A stretch of 64,000 bases of DNA from Leptolyngbya sp. Heron Island J (GCF_000482245.1 NZ_AWNH01000039.1:1-64000); one strand, 5' to 3'. Shown: positions 17,023 to 26,427, counted from the stretch's first letter. The notes: generated by a model not told the origin, from the letters alone. Translations and numbers: made by a program.

Positions 17023-17448
17023 ATGGCGAAGAAGGTAGTTGCGATTATTAAGCTGGCAATCCCAGCTGGAAAAGCGAACCCTGCACCGCCAATTGGTCCC
17101 GCCTTGGGTCAGCACGGGGTCAACATTATGGCGTTTTGCAAAGAGTACAACGCCAAGACCTCTGACAAAGCAGGACTGATTGTTCCGGTTGAAATTTCTG
17201 TTTTTGAAGACAGAAGCTTCACCTTTATTCTCAAAACACCGCCAGCCTCTGTGCTAATCAAAAAGGCGGCAAAGATTGAGAAGGGTTCCGGTGAGCCAAA
17301 TAAAGTAACAGTTGGCTCGATTACCCGCGCCCAATTGCAAGAAATTGCTGAGATGAAGATGCCTGACCTTAACGCCAATGACGTTGAAGCAGCCATGAAT
17401 ATCATCGAAGGCACTGCCCGCAATATGGGAGTCACCGTGTCTGACTAA
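17023..17448 (+). CDS. rplK: 50S ribosomal protein L11
   Basis: 141 residues, usual length, part of the GTPase-associated centre with L10 and L7/L12. Conserved blocks are [22 protein letters not shown] (positions 7-28) with GVNIMAFCK after it, and the C-terminal rRNA-binding domain ending [11 protein letters not shown]. Starts 3 bases after nusG, so the two are co-transcribed. Confidence 0.97.
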   Translation: MAKKVVAIIKLAIPAGKANPAPPIGPALGQHGVNIMAFCKEYNAKTSDKAGLIVPVEISVFEDRSFTFILKTPPASVLIKKAAKIEKGSGEPNKVTVGSITRAQLQEIAEMKMPDLNANDVEAAMNIIEGTARNMGVTVSD

Positions 17449-17491
17449 GTTCAGAACATCGGTTGTCATGCTAATTATTTGACTAAAAGTC

Positions 17492-17523
17492 TGGGGAAGA
17501 AGCTGAGCTTCGCCATCACCCCA
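17492..17523 (+). promoter_or_regulatory. Candidate L1-binding hairpin before rplA
   Basis: TGGGG (17492) pairs with CCCCA (17519) and an inner GAAGC/GCTTC stem is separated by an asymmetric loop. It ends where the AAGGAG of rplA begins. L1 autoregulates its operon in many bacteria through an rRNA-like site; whether this hairpin is that site is inference from shape and place. Confidence 0.35.
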
Positions 17524-17533
17524 AGGAGTAACC

Positions 17534-18253
17534 ATGGTAAAGAAAGTGTCTCGCCGCTTGAAAGAGCTGCAGGCGAAAGTACAAGACAAACTCTACGAGC
17601 CGCTTGAGGCAATGCAGCTAGTCAAAGAAACGGCTACTGCTAAGTTTACAGAAACTATCGAAGCGCATATTCGATTGGGCATTGATCCCAAATACACCGA
17701 CCAGCAGTTACGAACTACTGTAGCCTTACCTAAAGGAACTGGTCAGGAGGTGCGTGTTGCCGTCATTGCCCGTGGTGAGAAAGTGGCTGAGGCAACCGAC
17801 AATGGTGCAGATATTGCCGGTTCTGAAGAACTGATCGACGAAATCCAGAAGGGTATGATGGATTTTGACATCCTGGTAGCTACCCCCGATATGATGCCTA
17901 AGGTGGCGAAGCTGGGACGTATTTTAGGTCCTCGTGGTTTAATGCCATCTCCCAAAGGCGGCTCGGTCACATTCGATTTGGCTCAGGCAATCAATGACTT
18001 CAAAGCAGGTAAGTTAGAGTTTCGTGCTGATAAAGCTGGTATTGTCCACGTTATGTTTGGCAAAGCCGACTTTCCAGCTGAAGACCTGCTAACCAATTTA
18101 AAGGCCCTGCAGGAGACCATTGATCGTAACCGTCCCTCTGGTGCTAAGGGTCGCTACTGGCGAACAATGTCAGTGGCTGCTACTATGGGTCCTGCGATTA
18201 AATTAGATATTAGTGCACTACGTGATCTGAATCTTGAAGACGTAGCTGCATAA
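17534..18253 (+). CDS. rplA: 50S ribosomal protein L1
   Basis: 239 residues with the two-domain L1 pattern. [20 protein letters not shown] and the [12 protein letters not shown] stretch are the family signature (about 117-148), and the C-terminal part contains [22 protein letters not shown]1 forms the mobile stalk that helps release E-site tRNA. An AAGGAG ribosome binding site lies 6 bases upstream. Confidence 0.97.
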   Translation: MVKKVSRRLKELQAKVQDKLYEPLEAMQLVKETATAKFTETIEAHIRLGIDPKYTDQQLRTTVALPKGTGQEVRVAVIARGEKVAEATDNGADIAGSEELIDEIQKGMMDFDILVATPDMMPKVAKLGRILGPRGLMPSPKGGSVTFDLAQAINDFKAGKLEFRADKAGIVHVMFGKADFPAEDLLTNLKALQETIDRNRPSGAKGRYWRTMSVAATMGPAIKLDISALRDLNLEDVAA

Positions 18254-18315
18254 ATTATCAATCAGCGTTGATTATTCAACAGCGAAAAGCTTTGGAGGTA
18301 TTGCTGCTCTTATAA

Positions 18316-18394
18316 ACACCCATAACTAAATAAGCATTCGAAGACAGCAGGTGCATTTTGCTTAATAGCCTGCCGAGATGCAGAGAAAGGGTGT
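18316..18394 (+). promoter_or_regulatory. Ribosomal L10 leader
   Basis: The spacer before rplJ shows the L10-leader pattern. ACACCC (18316) pairs with GGGTGT (18389), GCAT (18334) with ATGC (18378), and GCAGG (18347) with CCTGC (18369). The conserved AGACAGCAGGTG and CCTGCCGAG segments are in the expected places. L10 in complex with L7/L12 binds this RNA and represses rplJ-rplL. Confidence 0.85.
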
Positions 18395-18411
18395 GAGTAG
18401 CGCTCATCTTT

Positions 18412-18440
18412 GGGTCTTGGCGGATAGCTGAGGCCCTTTT
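18412..18440 (+). terminator. Attenuator after the L10 leader
   Basis: GGGTCTT (18412-18418) pairs with GAGGCCC (18430-18436), two wobbles, 11-base loop, followed by TTTTGATTTT. Placed between the L10 leader and rplJ it can act as the transcription attenuator controlled by L10 binding. Confidence 0.65.
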
Positions 18441-18518
18441 GATTTTGAAGTCTGAGTTTGGGTTTGAGCTGGCCAATATTTCTAACTGTATCCCCGCAAT
18501 TAAGGAGGTGAGATCCGA

Positions 18519-19058
18519 ATGGGGAGAACCCTAGAAAACAAAAAAGAGATTGTTGCCGAACTCAAGGATCTCCTGAGTGACACTCAATCTATTTTTGTTA
18601 TTGACTACAAAGGTCTGACGGTGGCTGAAATCAGCGACCTACGTAATCGTATCCGTGAAAAGGGTGGCACTTGCAAAATTGCGAAGAACACTCTGATCCG
18701 CATTGCGGTTCAAGATGACGAAAATTGGCAGCCTGTGCAGGAATTATTGAAAGATACCACTGCATTACTGCTAACCAAAGAAGACATTGGTAGTGTCGTC
18801 AAGGAATACAAGAAATTCCAGAAGGACACTAAAAAGACCGAATTGCGTGGTGGCGTTCTAGAAGGCAAAGCTCTGACTGGTGCAGAAGCAGAAGCCCTGG
18901 CCGACCTACCTAGCAAGGAAGAGCTTTATGCCAAGATTGCAGGTGCTATCAACGCTCTGGCAACCAAGGTTGCAGTGGGCGTCAAAGAAGTCCCGTCGTC
19001 TATTGCTCGTGGTCTTCAAGCCTATGTCGACAAAGAAGGTGGCGAAGGCGGCGAATAG
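18519..19058 (+). CDS. rplJ: 50S ribosomal protein L10
   Basis: 179 residues, anchor of the L7/L12 stalk. The N-terminal rRNA-binding part (ENKKEIVAELKDLLS, FVIDYKGLTVAEISDLR) and the long C-terminal helix that holds L7/L12 dimers are present. A near-perfect Shine-Dalgarno (AAGGAGGTGA at 18502) precedes the ATG. Expression is presumably controlled by the leader at 18316. Confidence 0.97.
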   Translation: MGRTLENKKEIVAELKDLLSDTQSIFVIDYKGLTVAEISDLRNRIREKGGTCKIAKNTLIRIAVQDDENWQPVQELLKDTTALLLTKEDIGSVVKEYKKFQKDTKKTELRGGVLEGKALTGAEAEALADLPSKEELYAKIAGAINALATKVAVGVKEVPSSIARGLQAYVDKEGGEGGE

Positions 19059-19112
19059 CTCCCAGTTTTGTTCCACTAGTTATCTGTTTTGTAATTAATC
19101 AAGGAGAAATCC

Positions 19113-19502
19113 ATGTCTGCTGCAACTGACGAAATTTTGGAAAAGCTGAAGACACTAACACTGTTAGAAGCATCTGAGCTAGTTAAACAAATCGAAGACA
19201 CTTTTGGTGTAAGTGCTGCTGCTCCTGCTGGTGGCATGATGATGATGGCTCCTGGCGCTGCTGGTGGCGGTGGTGAAGAAGCTGAAGAGAAGACTGAATT
19301 TGACGTTGTTCTCGAAGACTTCGGCGGCAATAAGATTGCTGTGCTTAAAGCTGTTCGTGCTCTTACCGGCCTTGGTCTTAAGGAAGCTAAGGCAATCGTT
19401 GAAGGTGCGCCTAAAGCAATCAAAGAAGGCGTTTCCAAGGATGATGCTGAAGCGGCTAAGAAGCAGCTGGAAGAAGCTGGTGCTAAGGTATCTGTTAAGT
19501 AA
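19113..19502 (+). CDS. rplL: 50S ribosomal protein L7/L12
   Basis: 129 residues. The N-terminal dimerisation helix is followed by an Ala/Gly/Met hinge (about 30-55) and the C-terminal factor-binding domain ([37 protein letters not shown]). An AAGGAG site sits 8 bases before the ATG. Last gene of the ribosomal block. Confidence 0.97.
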   Translation: MSAATDEILEKLKTLTLLEASELVKQIEDTFGVSAAAPAGGMMMMAPGAAGGGGEEAEEKTEFDVVLEDFGGNKIAVLKAVRALTGLGLKEAKAIVEGAPKAIKEGVSKDDAEAAKKQLEEAGAKVSVK

Positions 19503-19600
19503 ACAGCTACTGAGCCAAAGATTTATCCTGACTACGTAGATAGCCTGAGCCAGGCTTAACAAGTCTGAGAAAATCTATTATTTAGTTAGCTCTTCGTTCT

Positions 19601-19634
19601 AAAAGCCCTGTCATCGTGAGGTAGCAGGGCTTTT
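19601..19634 (+). terminator. Intrinsic terminator of rplJL
   Basis: A perfect 10-bp stem AAAAGCCCTG/CAGGGCTTTT with a 14-base loop and terminal T run. The rest of the 19503-19840 spacer shows nothing else I can support. Confidence 0.93.
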
Positions 19635-19840
19635 AGGTTGAATCTGAACTGAGCACATTGCCTTGAGATATTACGTGATGTGAATGCCGGAGAACTTAAT
19701 TTGTGTCTGGACAGTCATTGACAATAACGTGTTGGCACCAAAGACTTCAGCAGATAGGCAATCATTTGACGAAATTGCGGGTCAATACGCTGCATCAATC
19801 GTTTGCTAAGCGATTTTTCTAAAATGCTTTTGTCTGAGCC

Positions 19841-21268
19841 ATGCGCACATTAAAAAATTACAAATTTGAGATACTTCTGTTCTTAGCGACTTTTAGTATT
19901 TTAGGGATCTTTTTCCTGAGCATTTCAGGGGCGCTTAGACCGAGACCTAGCAATGTCACCATCAAATCAAACGCTAGTACGCCAAGTTCTGACAAATCGG
20001 CTGAAGTTGCTGCCAAAGTCACACTATCAGAACGATTAAGCGAGGGCACCCAAAGCTTACTGCCTAATCCTTCGGGCTCCAAAGTGCAAGGCATTGCTGC
20101 CTACGCGGCAGGCGATTATGCGGTGGCGATCGCAAATTTAGAAACAGCGCTAGAAGAAAACCGTAATGACCCCGAAGCCTTTATATATTTGAACAATGCC
20201 CGTATTGGTAATCAAACAGCCCACACGCTGGCTGTGATTGCCCCCATTGGGGATACCAGCGAAATTGGCTTAGAGATCTTGCGGGGGGCGGGTCAAGCTC
20301 AATACGAATTAAATCAACTTGTTGGGGACGATGGAGTACCGATTAAACTCCTGATTGCCAATGATAATAACGATCCCAGCATTGCCAAATCTGTGGCGGC
20401 TGAACTGGTCAACCGATCAGAGGTGCTGGGGGTCTTAGGCCATTACAGCAGCGGCGTTACCTTAGCTGCAGCACCAGTTTATAACCAGGGTCAACTGCCC
20501 ATGGTTTCCGCTATTAGCACATCAGTGGAACTCTCCGGCTTAAGTCCCTATATTTTTCGGACAGTGCCCAGTGACAGTTTTGCCGCCGCCGCTCTGGCTC
20601 GTTACATGATTAACGGCCTTAATGCCCAGAAAGCCGTTCTTTACTACGATTCCAATAGCGCCTATAGCCTGTCACTAAAAAGCGAGTTTACAACCTCAGT
20701 GTTTAGTGATGGAGGCGAAATCATCAACGAATATGATTTGGCCGGTACAGCTTTTGATGCCGATACACAGATTGCCATTGCTCTTGAGCAAGGAGTCGAC
20801 GTGGTGATGTTGGCATCTAGCACTGATACGCTGGATCCGTCACTAGCCGTGATGGCAGCCATCAACAACGAAATCCCCCTGATTGGAGGTGATGATCTAT
20901 ACCATCCTCGCGTCTTGCAAGACGGAGGAGTCGATGCAGAAGGGTTAGTTGTCGCGGTGCCGTGGCATGTATTATCAGATCCAAATTCTGCATTTGTCAC
21001 AGAGGCTCAGCAAATTTGGGGGGGTGATGTGAGCTGGCGCAGTGCTATGGCCTATGATGCAATCGCAGCCCTAGGAGCGGCTTTACTAGAAGACCCGAGC
21101 CGCGAAGGTATCCGTAACACGTTATATGGAGCTGACTTCTCAGCTGATGGAGCCACAGGAGAAGTACACTTTTTGCCCTCAGGCGATCGGAATCGAGCAG
21201 CTCAGCTTGTACAGATTCAAGCAGGTGAACGCTCTGGCCTTGGGTTTGACTTCATCCCAATTGACTAA
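19841..21268 (+). CDS. ABC-type amino-acid/urea-family substrate-binding protein
   Basis: 475 residues. An N-terminal membrane segment (about 9-30) anchors or exports the protein. A TPR-like helix pair follows (about 80-120, GDYAVAIANLETALEENRNDPEA). The rest (about 125-470) is a type I periplasmic-binding fold of the Leu/Ile/Val-binding (Peripla_BP_6) family: LAVIAPIGD, LGVLGHYSSGVTLAAAPVYNQ, FRTVPSD. Ligand unknown. No permease or ATPase gene adjoins, so it may act as a sensor or partner of a distant transporter. Confidence 0.85.
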   Translation: MRTLKNYKFEILLFLATFSILGIFFLSISGALRPRPSNVTIKSNASTPSSDKSAEVAAKVTLSERLSEGTQSLLPNPSGSKVQGIAAYAAGDYAVAIANLETALEENRNDPEAFIYLNNARIGNQTAHTLAVIAPIGDTSEIGLEILRGAGQAQYELNQLVGDDGVPIKLLIANDNNDPSIAKSVAAELVNRSEVLGVLGHYSSGVTLAAAPVYNQGQLPMVSAISTSVELSGLSPYIFRTVPSDSFAAAALARYMINGLNAQKAVLYYDSNSAYSLSLKSEFTTSVFSDGGEIINEYDLAGTAFDADTQIAIALEQGVDVVMLASSTDTLDPSLAVMAAINNEIPLIGGDDLYHPRVLQDGGVDAEGLVVAVPWHVLSDPNSAFVTEAQQIWGGDVSWRSAMAYDAIAALGAALLEDPSREGIRNTLYGADFSADGATGEVHFLPSGDRNRAAQLVQIQAGERSGLGFDFIPID

Positions 21269-21301
21269 TGAAAATTTAACCCAGGTTGGCCAAGTTCGGA
21301 T

Positions 21302-22225
21302 TTAATCCATGGCCTCAAACTCCATTGTTTCTGAAATCCAGAAAAAGTCAGCTAACTCTGGAGTCATCGCTGTTGGGTTAAGCAGTACGCTGTAGGCTAT
21401 GAAGTCATTCCCTAAACGTCGCTGCACCCGGCTGGGAATCCCAAAATCAAAAACAACGTGGCCCTCACCTGCTAATACAATCACCTGGGTGTCTGGAGAA
21501 GCCATGACATAATCAGCAACAGATTCAGCCATAGTTTCATCCCAAAGTACCTGAGCCGCAAAGAAATTTTCAAAGCTGGGACCGCTGTTGCCATGACCAC
21601 CGTGATGACCAAATACCTGGGCTACCATCGCTTGGTAGTTTTCGTCACTGGTGTCAATTTCATCAATGGGAGGAATATAGGTTAGATCGTCTCCTGTCAA
21701 GCTAGCCAAGCCCTGTTGGGCTACTTTACGAGTAATTTCTCGGGGAGTATTGAGGGCAATTAAAGGAATTTGATTGCGCTGGGCATAGCGAATGATGGGG
21801 GCATAAAGTTCCCAATCAAATCCCCAGCGGGTTTCATATTCACTCTGTGCTATCAGCTCTGCTTCGGTAATCTCGCCAGCGATATATTGATCAAGCACTG
21901 ACTGAAACGGACGCTGGAACATTTCTAGACCAATGGCAATCTCACCACGAGCCTCATGCATGGCTTTAATAATTTTGAGCTGAGCGACATGATCGGCCTC
22001 GTCCGTATGGGTTTCACCTAGGTAGATAACACTGGCATCGGTTAGTGCAGCCAAAATTTCTTGATTGGATGGAGCACTGTCTGGAGCAGTTTGAGAAGTT
22101 TGTGCGATCGCATCCCCAGGCTCCACCGCAGTAGATTGCACCCTCATGAAGAAATGACGCTGCCCCAAACCCAATCCAATAATCAAGAAGGCTGTTCCAC
22201 CGCCCAAGAGCCAGGAAAGTCGCAC
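21302..22225 (-). CDS. ChaN family protein
   Basis: 307 residues. An N-terminal membrane/signal segment (about 4-22) lacks a lipobox Cys. The rest is a ChaN (haem-binding uptake, Tiki-like) domain: IYLGETHTDEADHVAQ, IGLEMFQRPFQ and a late AGEGHVVFDFGIP. The conserved GETH and GEGH motifs resemble the metal/haem-binding residues of this family. A His/Gly stretch (GHHGGHG, about 211-217) could add metal binding. GTG start with GGAG 8 bases upstream. Convergent with the binding-protein gene. Confidence 0.85.
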   Translation of the reverse strand: MRLSWLLGGGTAFLIIGLGLGQRHFFMRVQSTAVEPGDAIAQTSQTAPDSAPSNQEILAALTDASVIYLGETHTDEADHVAQLKIIKAMHEARGEIAIGLEMFQRPFQSVLDQYIAGEITEAELIAQSEYETRWGFDWELYAPIIRYAQRNQIPLIALNTPREITRKVAQQGLASLTGDDLTYIPPIDEIDTSDENYQAMVAQVFGHHGGHGNSGPSFENFFAAQVLWDETMAESVADYVMASPDTQVIVLAGEGHVVFDFGIPSRVQRRLGNDFIAYSVLLNPTAMTPELADFFWISETMEFEAMD

Positions 22226-22433
22226 AGGCCAAACTCCATCAAAAAATATTTAGACGTAGTCTAACCTAGATTTTCTAACGACGGTTTTGGATGGGGCACA
22301 GATAAAGCATTAGAGCAGCAGAGCAATAAGTTATATATGCTGTGAAAAATTGCGCGGTAGGATTGAGCATCTCTTGCCAGGGTTTACTACCAACAGATAG
22401 GTTACTAATGCTGCCTCCAAAGTCACTTAATTC

Positions 22434-23423
22434 ATGACCGTTACCAATGCTGCCGCCACTACAATTACCCTGCCTGAAATGGGCTGTGGCACCTGGGCTT
22501 GGGGTAATCGCTTGCTCTGGGACTACGATGAAAGTATGGATGCTGGTCTGCAGCAGGTATTTAACTATTGCGTAGAAAACGGAGTCACTCTCTTTGATAC
22601 AGGTGATTCTTACGGAACAGGAAAACTCAACGGTCAAAGTGAAAAACTGTTAGGGCAGTTTAGCCAGACATATCAAGGTCCTAATCAAGAAAAAATTTGT
22701 CTAGCGACCAAACTGGCCGCCTATCCATGGCGACTTACCCGCAACATGATGGCCAACGCTGGACGAGCATCAAAAGCACGCATGGGTCGTCTGGATATTG
22801 CCCAAATGCACTGGCCCACCGCTAACTATTTTCCCTGGCAAGAAGGACCTCTGTTAGACGGCCTAGCCGATCTCTATGAGCAAGGTTTAGTCAAAGGTGT
22901 CGGTCTATCCAACTATGGTCCTAAGCGTTTACGCTGGGTACAGAAGCGATTTGCAGAACGCGGCGTACCGATTACATCGCTACAGGTGCAGTATTCACTA
23001 TTGTCCACCTATCCAGTCACAGAGTTAGGGTTAAAGGACGTCTGTGACGAACTCGGCATCCAAATGATTGCCTATAGTCCGCTCGGATTAGGACTTCTCA
23101 CTGGGAAGTACGGAGAAAATACTCCTAAGCCTAAAGGATTACGGGGGATTTTATTTCGACAGTTATTACCAGGCATTCAACCCTTACTCGACTGTTTGAG
23201 AGAAGTGGCAACAGAACGGGGCAAGACCATGGCCCAAACATCCCTGAACTGGTGCATTTGCAAAGGCATGACCCCAATTCCTGGCGCAAAAAACTTAGAC
23301 CAAGCAAAGCAAAATATTGGCGCATTGGGCTGGAGATTAAGTCCTAGCGAGGTAGGAGAATTAGATCGAGCAGCCGCTAACTCCGACAAGCAAATGGTGC
23401 AAAATATCTTTCAAACTCGGTAA
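22434..23423 (+). CDS. Aldo/keto reductase
   Basis: 329 residues, one aldo/keto reductase TIM barrel using NADPH. The catalytic tetrad is visible: Asp and Tyr in LFDTGDSYGTG, Lys in LATKLAAYPW, His in IAQMHWPT. The C-terminal cofactor motif is PIPGAKNLDQAKQNIGALGW. It resembles pyridoxal-reductase-like and plastid AKRs; substrate not predictable. Divergent from chaN. Confidence 0.92.
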   Translation: MTVTNAAATTITLPEMGCGTWAWGNRLLWDYDESMDAGLQQVFNYCVENGVTLFDTGDSYGTGKLNGQSEKLLGQFSQTYQGPNQEKICLATKLAAYPWRLTRNMMANAGRASKARMGRLDIAQMHWPTANYFPWQEGPLLDGLADLYEQGLVKGVGLSNYGPKRLRWVQKRFAERGVPITSLQVQYSLLSTYPVTELGLKDVCDELGIQMIAYSPLGLGLLTGKYGENTPKPKGLRGILFRQLLPGIQPLLDCLREVATERGKTMAQTSLNWCICKGMTPIPGAKNLDQAKQNIGALGWRLSPSEVGELDRAAANSDKQMVQNIFQTR

Positions 23424-23898
23424 TCCAGCCTCCCTCACCAACAGATTCCGAATATTTCACCACAAGATTGAGGATGTTCAGAGGGAACTTTAGAAATAAG
23501 TGAATTTAAGGACCACACAGGTCTAAGAACGGTTCACGGTTATGTGTCTATGGCGCAGGCTGGAAGAGTACGGACGGAGGAATGCGAGAAATGCTTGAAT
23601 TAGTCACATTTCAGTTCTCTAAAACTTGTCTTAACCGAGCCTTCAACAGTGCCATGCCCCGCTAGCCAGGCTGAAGCAATCCATTTTTCAGTTAAATCGA
23701 GATTATGTCAGGATAGCCAGTGGCTATCCTTTTTTTTAACTATCCTTGAACTCGCCTGCAGCCAGTGAGTTTTTGATCAACCACAGCTACTATGGCTCTT
23801 GATAACGGTATCCCATTCTTGTAGCATCGGCTTCGGCTTAAACTAGCTGACCTAGCATTAAACATGAAACAGACTTGGTAATTGGTAAAACGAGCCGT
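23424..23898. other. Intergenic region with an orphan terminator
   Basis: 475 bases with no convincing ORF. A strong terminator lies at 23711, about 290 bases after the AKR stop, so either the AKR mRNA has a long 3' UTR or an independent small RNA is encoded at about 23450-23737. I could not match it to 6S, tmRNA, SRP or Yfr1. Confidence 0.45.
23711..23737 (+). terminator. Strong intrinsic terminator
   Basis: GGATAGCCA and TGGCTATCC form a 9-bp perfect stem with a single central base (so the real loop is a few bases), followed by an uninterrupted run of eight T. Confidence 0.9.
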
Positions 23899-24756
23899 TT
23901 AACCATGATTAGCTAACGCTTTCAAGAGTTTTCCATGAACCTCTGGTGATGACCCTACTACCACACCAGGCCATTGATAATCCTCACAGGTACTTAGTTC
24001 AGGTAAGGGATTGCCTTGATGGTCGGTCACGATATAGCCCATCTCCTGGGCCATCCAGCTCAAGGCACCTCCATCGATAAACTTGCCAGCGGCTAAAATC
24101 ACGCCGGTCAGATCGCCCGTGAATAGACCATTGGTATTAGGAATTGTCACTTCGCGAGAATAGTCAGTCTTGACGCAAAGCGCCTCAAACTGTCCCTGCA
24201 AAGAATCTGTCAGATGAGTCAGTGCCCAACTGAGCAACACCCGATCCTTAGGGGTGTAAATCTTTAAGGGCTGACAGCTATCCAAATCGTCGGCTAGCGT
24301 GCCATAAAATGTACCCTGCCCCCGCAGACTGTAATAAAACCGATCGAGCTCAGGGCTCAGGGCGATCACCGCTTCAAAACCATCGGCATTCAAAACAGTG
24401 AGAATAATCTGATAATTAGGATGACCATCCATATAAAACCGGGTACCGTCAATGGGGTCAAGTGTAACCAAATAGTCGTCCTGAGGGCCGAGTTCAATCG
24501 AGCGAAAATACTTGGTGTTATAGGTTTTCTCAAACTCTTCGCCATAAAAACGAATATTGGAGAACAGTGACAGTAGGGTCACCTCAATAAAGGTTTGAAT
24601 GGACAGATCAGCATCCGTAAGGGCCGTTGCAAAAAAGTTCTCCGAGTCAAACTTATCTGGATGAGCTGCAATACTACTCTGGATTTTTCGAGCGTAGCCT
24701 GCCGCTATCTTGAGATGGGGGAGTAAGGCGTCTAAAATTTCGCGTGGAGTAGGCAT
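23899..24756 (-). CDS. Inositol monophosphatase family protein
   Basis: 285 residues with the Li-sensitive phosphatase motifs: the metal-binding Glu pair in YGEEFE (about 72-77), LDPIDGTRFY (about 99-108) and GGALSWMAQEMG near the C-terminus (motif WD.AA is altered to GGALSW). These enzymes remove phosphate from inositol, PAP or sugar bisphosphates with Mg. Substrate is uncertain. Convergent with the AKR transcript. Confidence 0.85.
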   Translation of the reverse strand: MPTPREILDALLPHLKIAAGYARKIQSSIAAHPDKFDSENFFATALTDADLSIQTFIEVTLLSLFSNIRFYGEEFEKTYNTKYFRSIELGPQDDYLVTLDPIDGTRFYMDGHPNYQIILTVLNADGFEAVIALSPELDRFYYSLRGQGTFYGTLADDLDSCQPLKIYTPKDRVLLSWALTHLTDSLQGQFEALCVKTDYSREVTIPNTNGLFTGDLTGVILAAGKFIDGGALSWMAQEMGYIVTDHQGNPLPELSTCEDYQWPGVVVGSSPEVHGKLLKALANHG

Positions 24757-24796
24757 GGGGGATTTTGATTAATGGTTGGTAGGGAAATCTCGTGTC

Positions 24797-24840
24797 ATGG
24801 ATGTGTAGGGGCATTACATGCAATGCCCCTACACATCCAT
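24797..24840. repeat. Perfect 19-bp hairpin, dispersed-repeat type
   Basis: The arms 24797-24815 and 24822-24840 are exact inverted repeats around ACATGC, with the core GTAGGGGCATT...AATGCCCCTAC. Hairpins with this core are widespread intergenic repeats in cyanobacterial genomes. It lies between two minus-strand genes. Confidence 0.85.
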
Positions 24841-24871
24841 ATTCCATCATGGCCATCAAAATAGACGTAGC

Positions 24872-25552
24872 CTACAGCCCACTGCCCGCCGATGCATCTA
24901 AGGCAGCTGCCACCACATAGTGATTTTCATCTTGCTGCAATTGCACTAACAGCTTTCTAGCCTGGGGATGCTCACACCCGGTTAAGGCTGTTGCTGCCCG
25001 CCAGCGATCGCGCCAGATAGTGCTACTAGCTAACCCGGTCAAAGCCTCTAATGCTCGACTTTGTAGTGGCGACATCAGCACCTGTCGCAGTGACAAAATT
25101 GCGGTTTCCTTAACAGTCTGGGTGGGATCATCCAACGCCTTCAGTGAGATCTCAAGTAAGACATCAGGATGGTTACTTTCTTGCAAAATTGACAACACAG
25201 TTTGTCGTAAAAGCCAATTGTTATTACTTTCGAAGAGTTGGACCAGCAACGGTATGGACACATCTCCAAATTCATAGAGGGAGTTAGCCACTTCTGCCAG
25301 CACATTGGCATCGGTCTCAGTGTTGATCAACTCCTGCAAACTAGCGAATGCAGCCTCATCTGGTGCATGATTGCCAAACCCCATAACTGCCAAACGCCGC
25401 AATAAAAACGAGTTTTCTGTTGATAAGCGCTGCAAAATAGGTATAGCTACCTCAGTTGATACCTGTGCCAGCGTATTTAAGGCATTAATGCGTATATTTA
25501 GCGCAGAAGATCGTAAGTCTGTCTCTAGCTTGTTAAGTTCGTCAGTGTTCAT
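24872..25552 (-). CDS. HEAT-repeat protein
   Basis: 226 residues made of about six HEAT/armadillo-type helical repeats (for example IRINALNTLAQVSTEVAIP, LLRRLAVMGFGNH, WRDRWRAATALTG). Similar folds occur in phycobilin lyases and NblB-type phycobilisome proteins, but nothing here proves a pigment role. No signal peptide. Two genes upstream of the inositol-phosphatase-type gene on the same strand, separated by the 24797 hairpin. Confidence 0.75.
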   Translation of the reverse strand: MNTDELNKLETDLRSSALNIRINALNTLAQVSTEVAIPILQRLSTENSFLLRRLAVMGFGNHAPDEAAFASLQELINTETDANVLAEVANSLYEFGDVSIPLLVQLFESNNNWLLRQTVLSILQESNHPDVLLEISLKALDDPTQTVKETAILSLRQVLMSPLQSRALEALTGLASSTIWRDRWRAATALTGCEHPQARKLLVQLQQDENHYVVAAALDASAGSGL

Positions 25553-25724
25553 GGACTTTTTGGTGGGGGGTAGCCCCCCTGAGGCGTTAGCCTATAAAAA
25601 GTTGGCATTGCTGAGCATCAGGATAACTTTATCGGAGAAATCCTGAGTAATTGCAGCAACCCTAGACCGGGTCATGGGCTAAATCAGCAATGGTTGGGTT
25701 CACTCTATTCTTATTGATCATGGT

Positions 25725-26417
25725 ATGGATGTTCAAATAGCGGCTTATCACAGTCTGCGGTGGTTGTTACGTCCTTTTTTGCTGCGGGGGGTTGCGATCG
25801 CAACCCACGGCCTCAACCATATCCCCCAGCAAGGCGCGGCCATTATCGTCTGCAATCATCGTTCTGATACGGACGGACTGTTAATGACATTGGCCCTACC
25901 CCGTTATATCGCCTGGATTGTGGCCGATTACATGACCACAATACCGATGACCCGACATCTGCTGGCCCTGACTGGCATGGTACCTGTCAAAACGGAAGGA
26001 CAACCCACACCTTCTTCTATCAAACAAGCACTTGGCCGTCTAAAGCAGGGAAAACTACTCGGCATCTTCCCAGAAGGCGAAGACTATATTTTTGCCAATG
26101 ACTTTACAGCCCCGCTCGCCCAGCTGCGCTCAGGCTTTGCTCACCTGGCCTATATGGCTCAGGTTCCCGTCATTCCGGCAATGATCGTACCTCAAGCAGA
26201 GAAATTAGAGCCGATCACAATTCCGACCACAGTCCGACCACACATTGAAAAACACTACGATCTGGCAAATATTCAGTCCATTGTCCGCTACCGATCGGCG
26301 GATGTCAGAATTGGTAAAGCCATTTCTCTAGAGACCGTAGCCCGTCTTGATAAACACGAACAAGTTGGTTGGCTGCAGATGCAAACCCGTCAAGCCATGT
26401 TAAATCTACAAAACTAG
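25725..26417 (+). CDS. 1-acyl-glycerol-3-phosphate acyltransferase family (PlsC)
   Basis: 230 residues. VCNHRSDTDG holds the HxxxxD catalytic motif (about 44-49) and GIFPEGEDY the second acceptor-binding motif. TGMVPVKTEGQP lies between them. Transfers an acyl group to lysophosphatidate or a related acceptor at the membrane. The hydrophobic stretches around the motifs fit a peripheral or monotopic membrane enzyme. Exact substrate not certain. Confidence 0.88.
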   Translation: MDVQIAAYHSLRWLLRPFLLRGVAIATHGLNHIPQQGAAIIVCNHRSDTDGLLMTLALPRYIAWIVADYMTTIPMTRHLLALTGMVPVKTEGQPTPSSIKQALGRLKQGKLLGIFPEGEDYIFANDFTAPLAQLRSGFAHLAYMAQVPVIPAMIVPQAEKLEPITIPTTVRPHIEKHYDLANIQSIVRYRSADVRIGKAISLETVARLDKHEQVGWLQMQTRQAMLNLQN

Positions 26418-26427
26418 CTTGAGTGAC

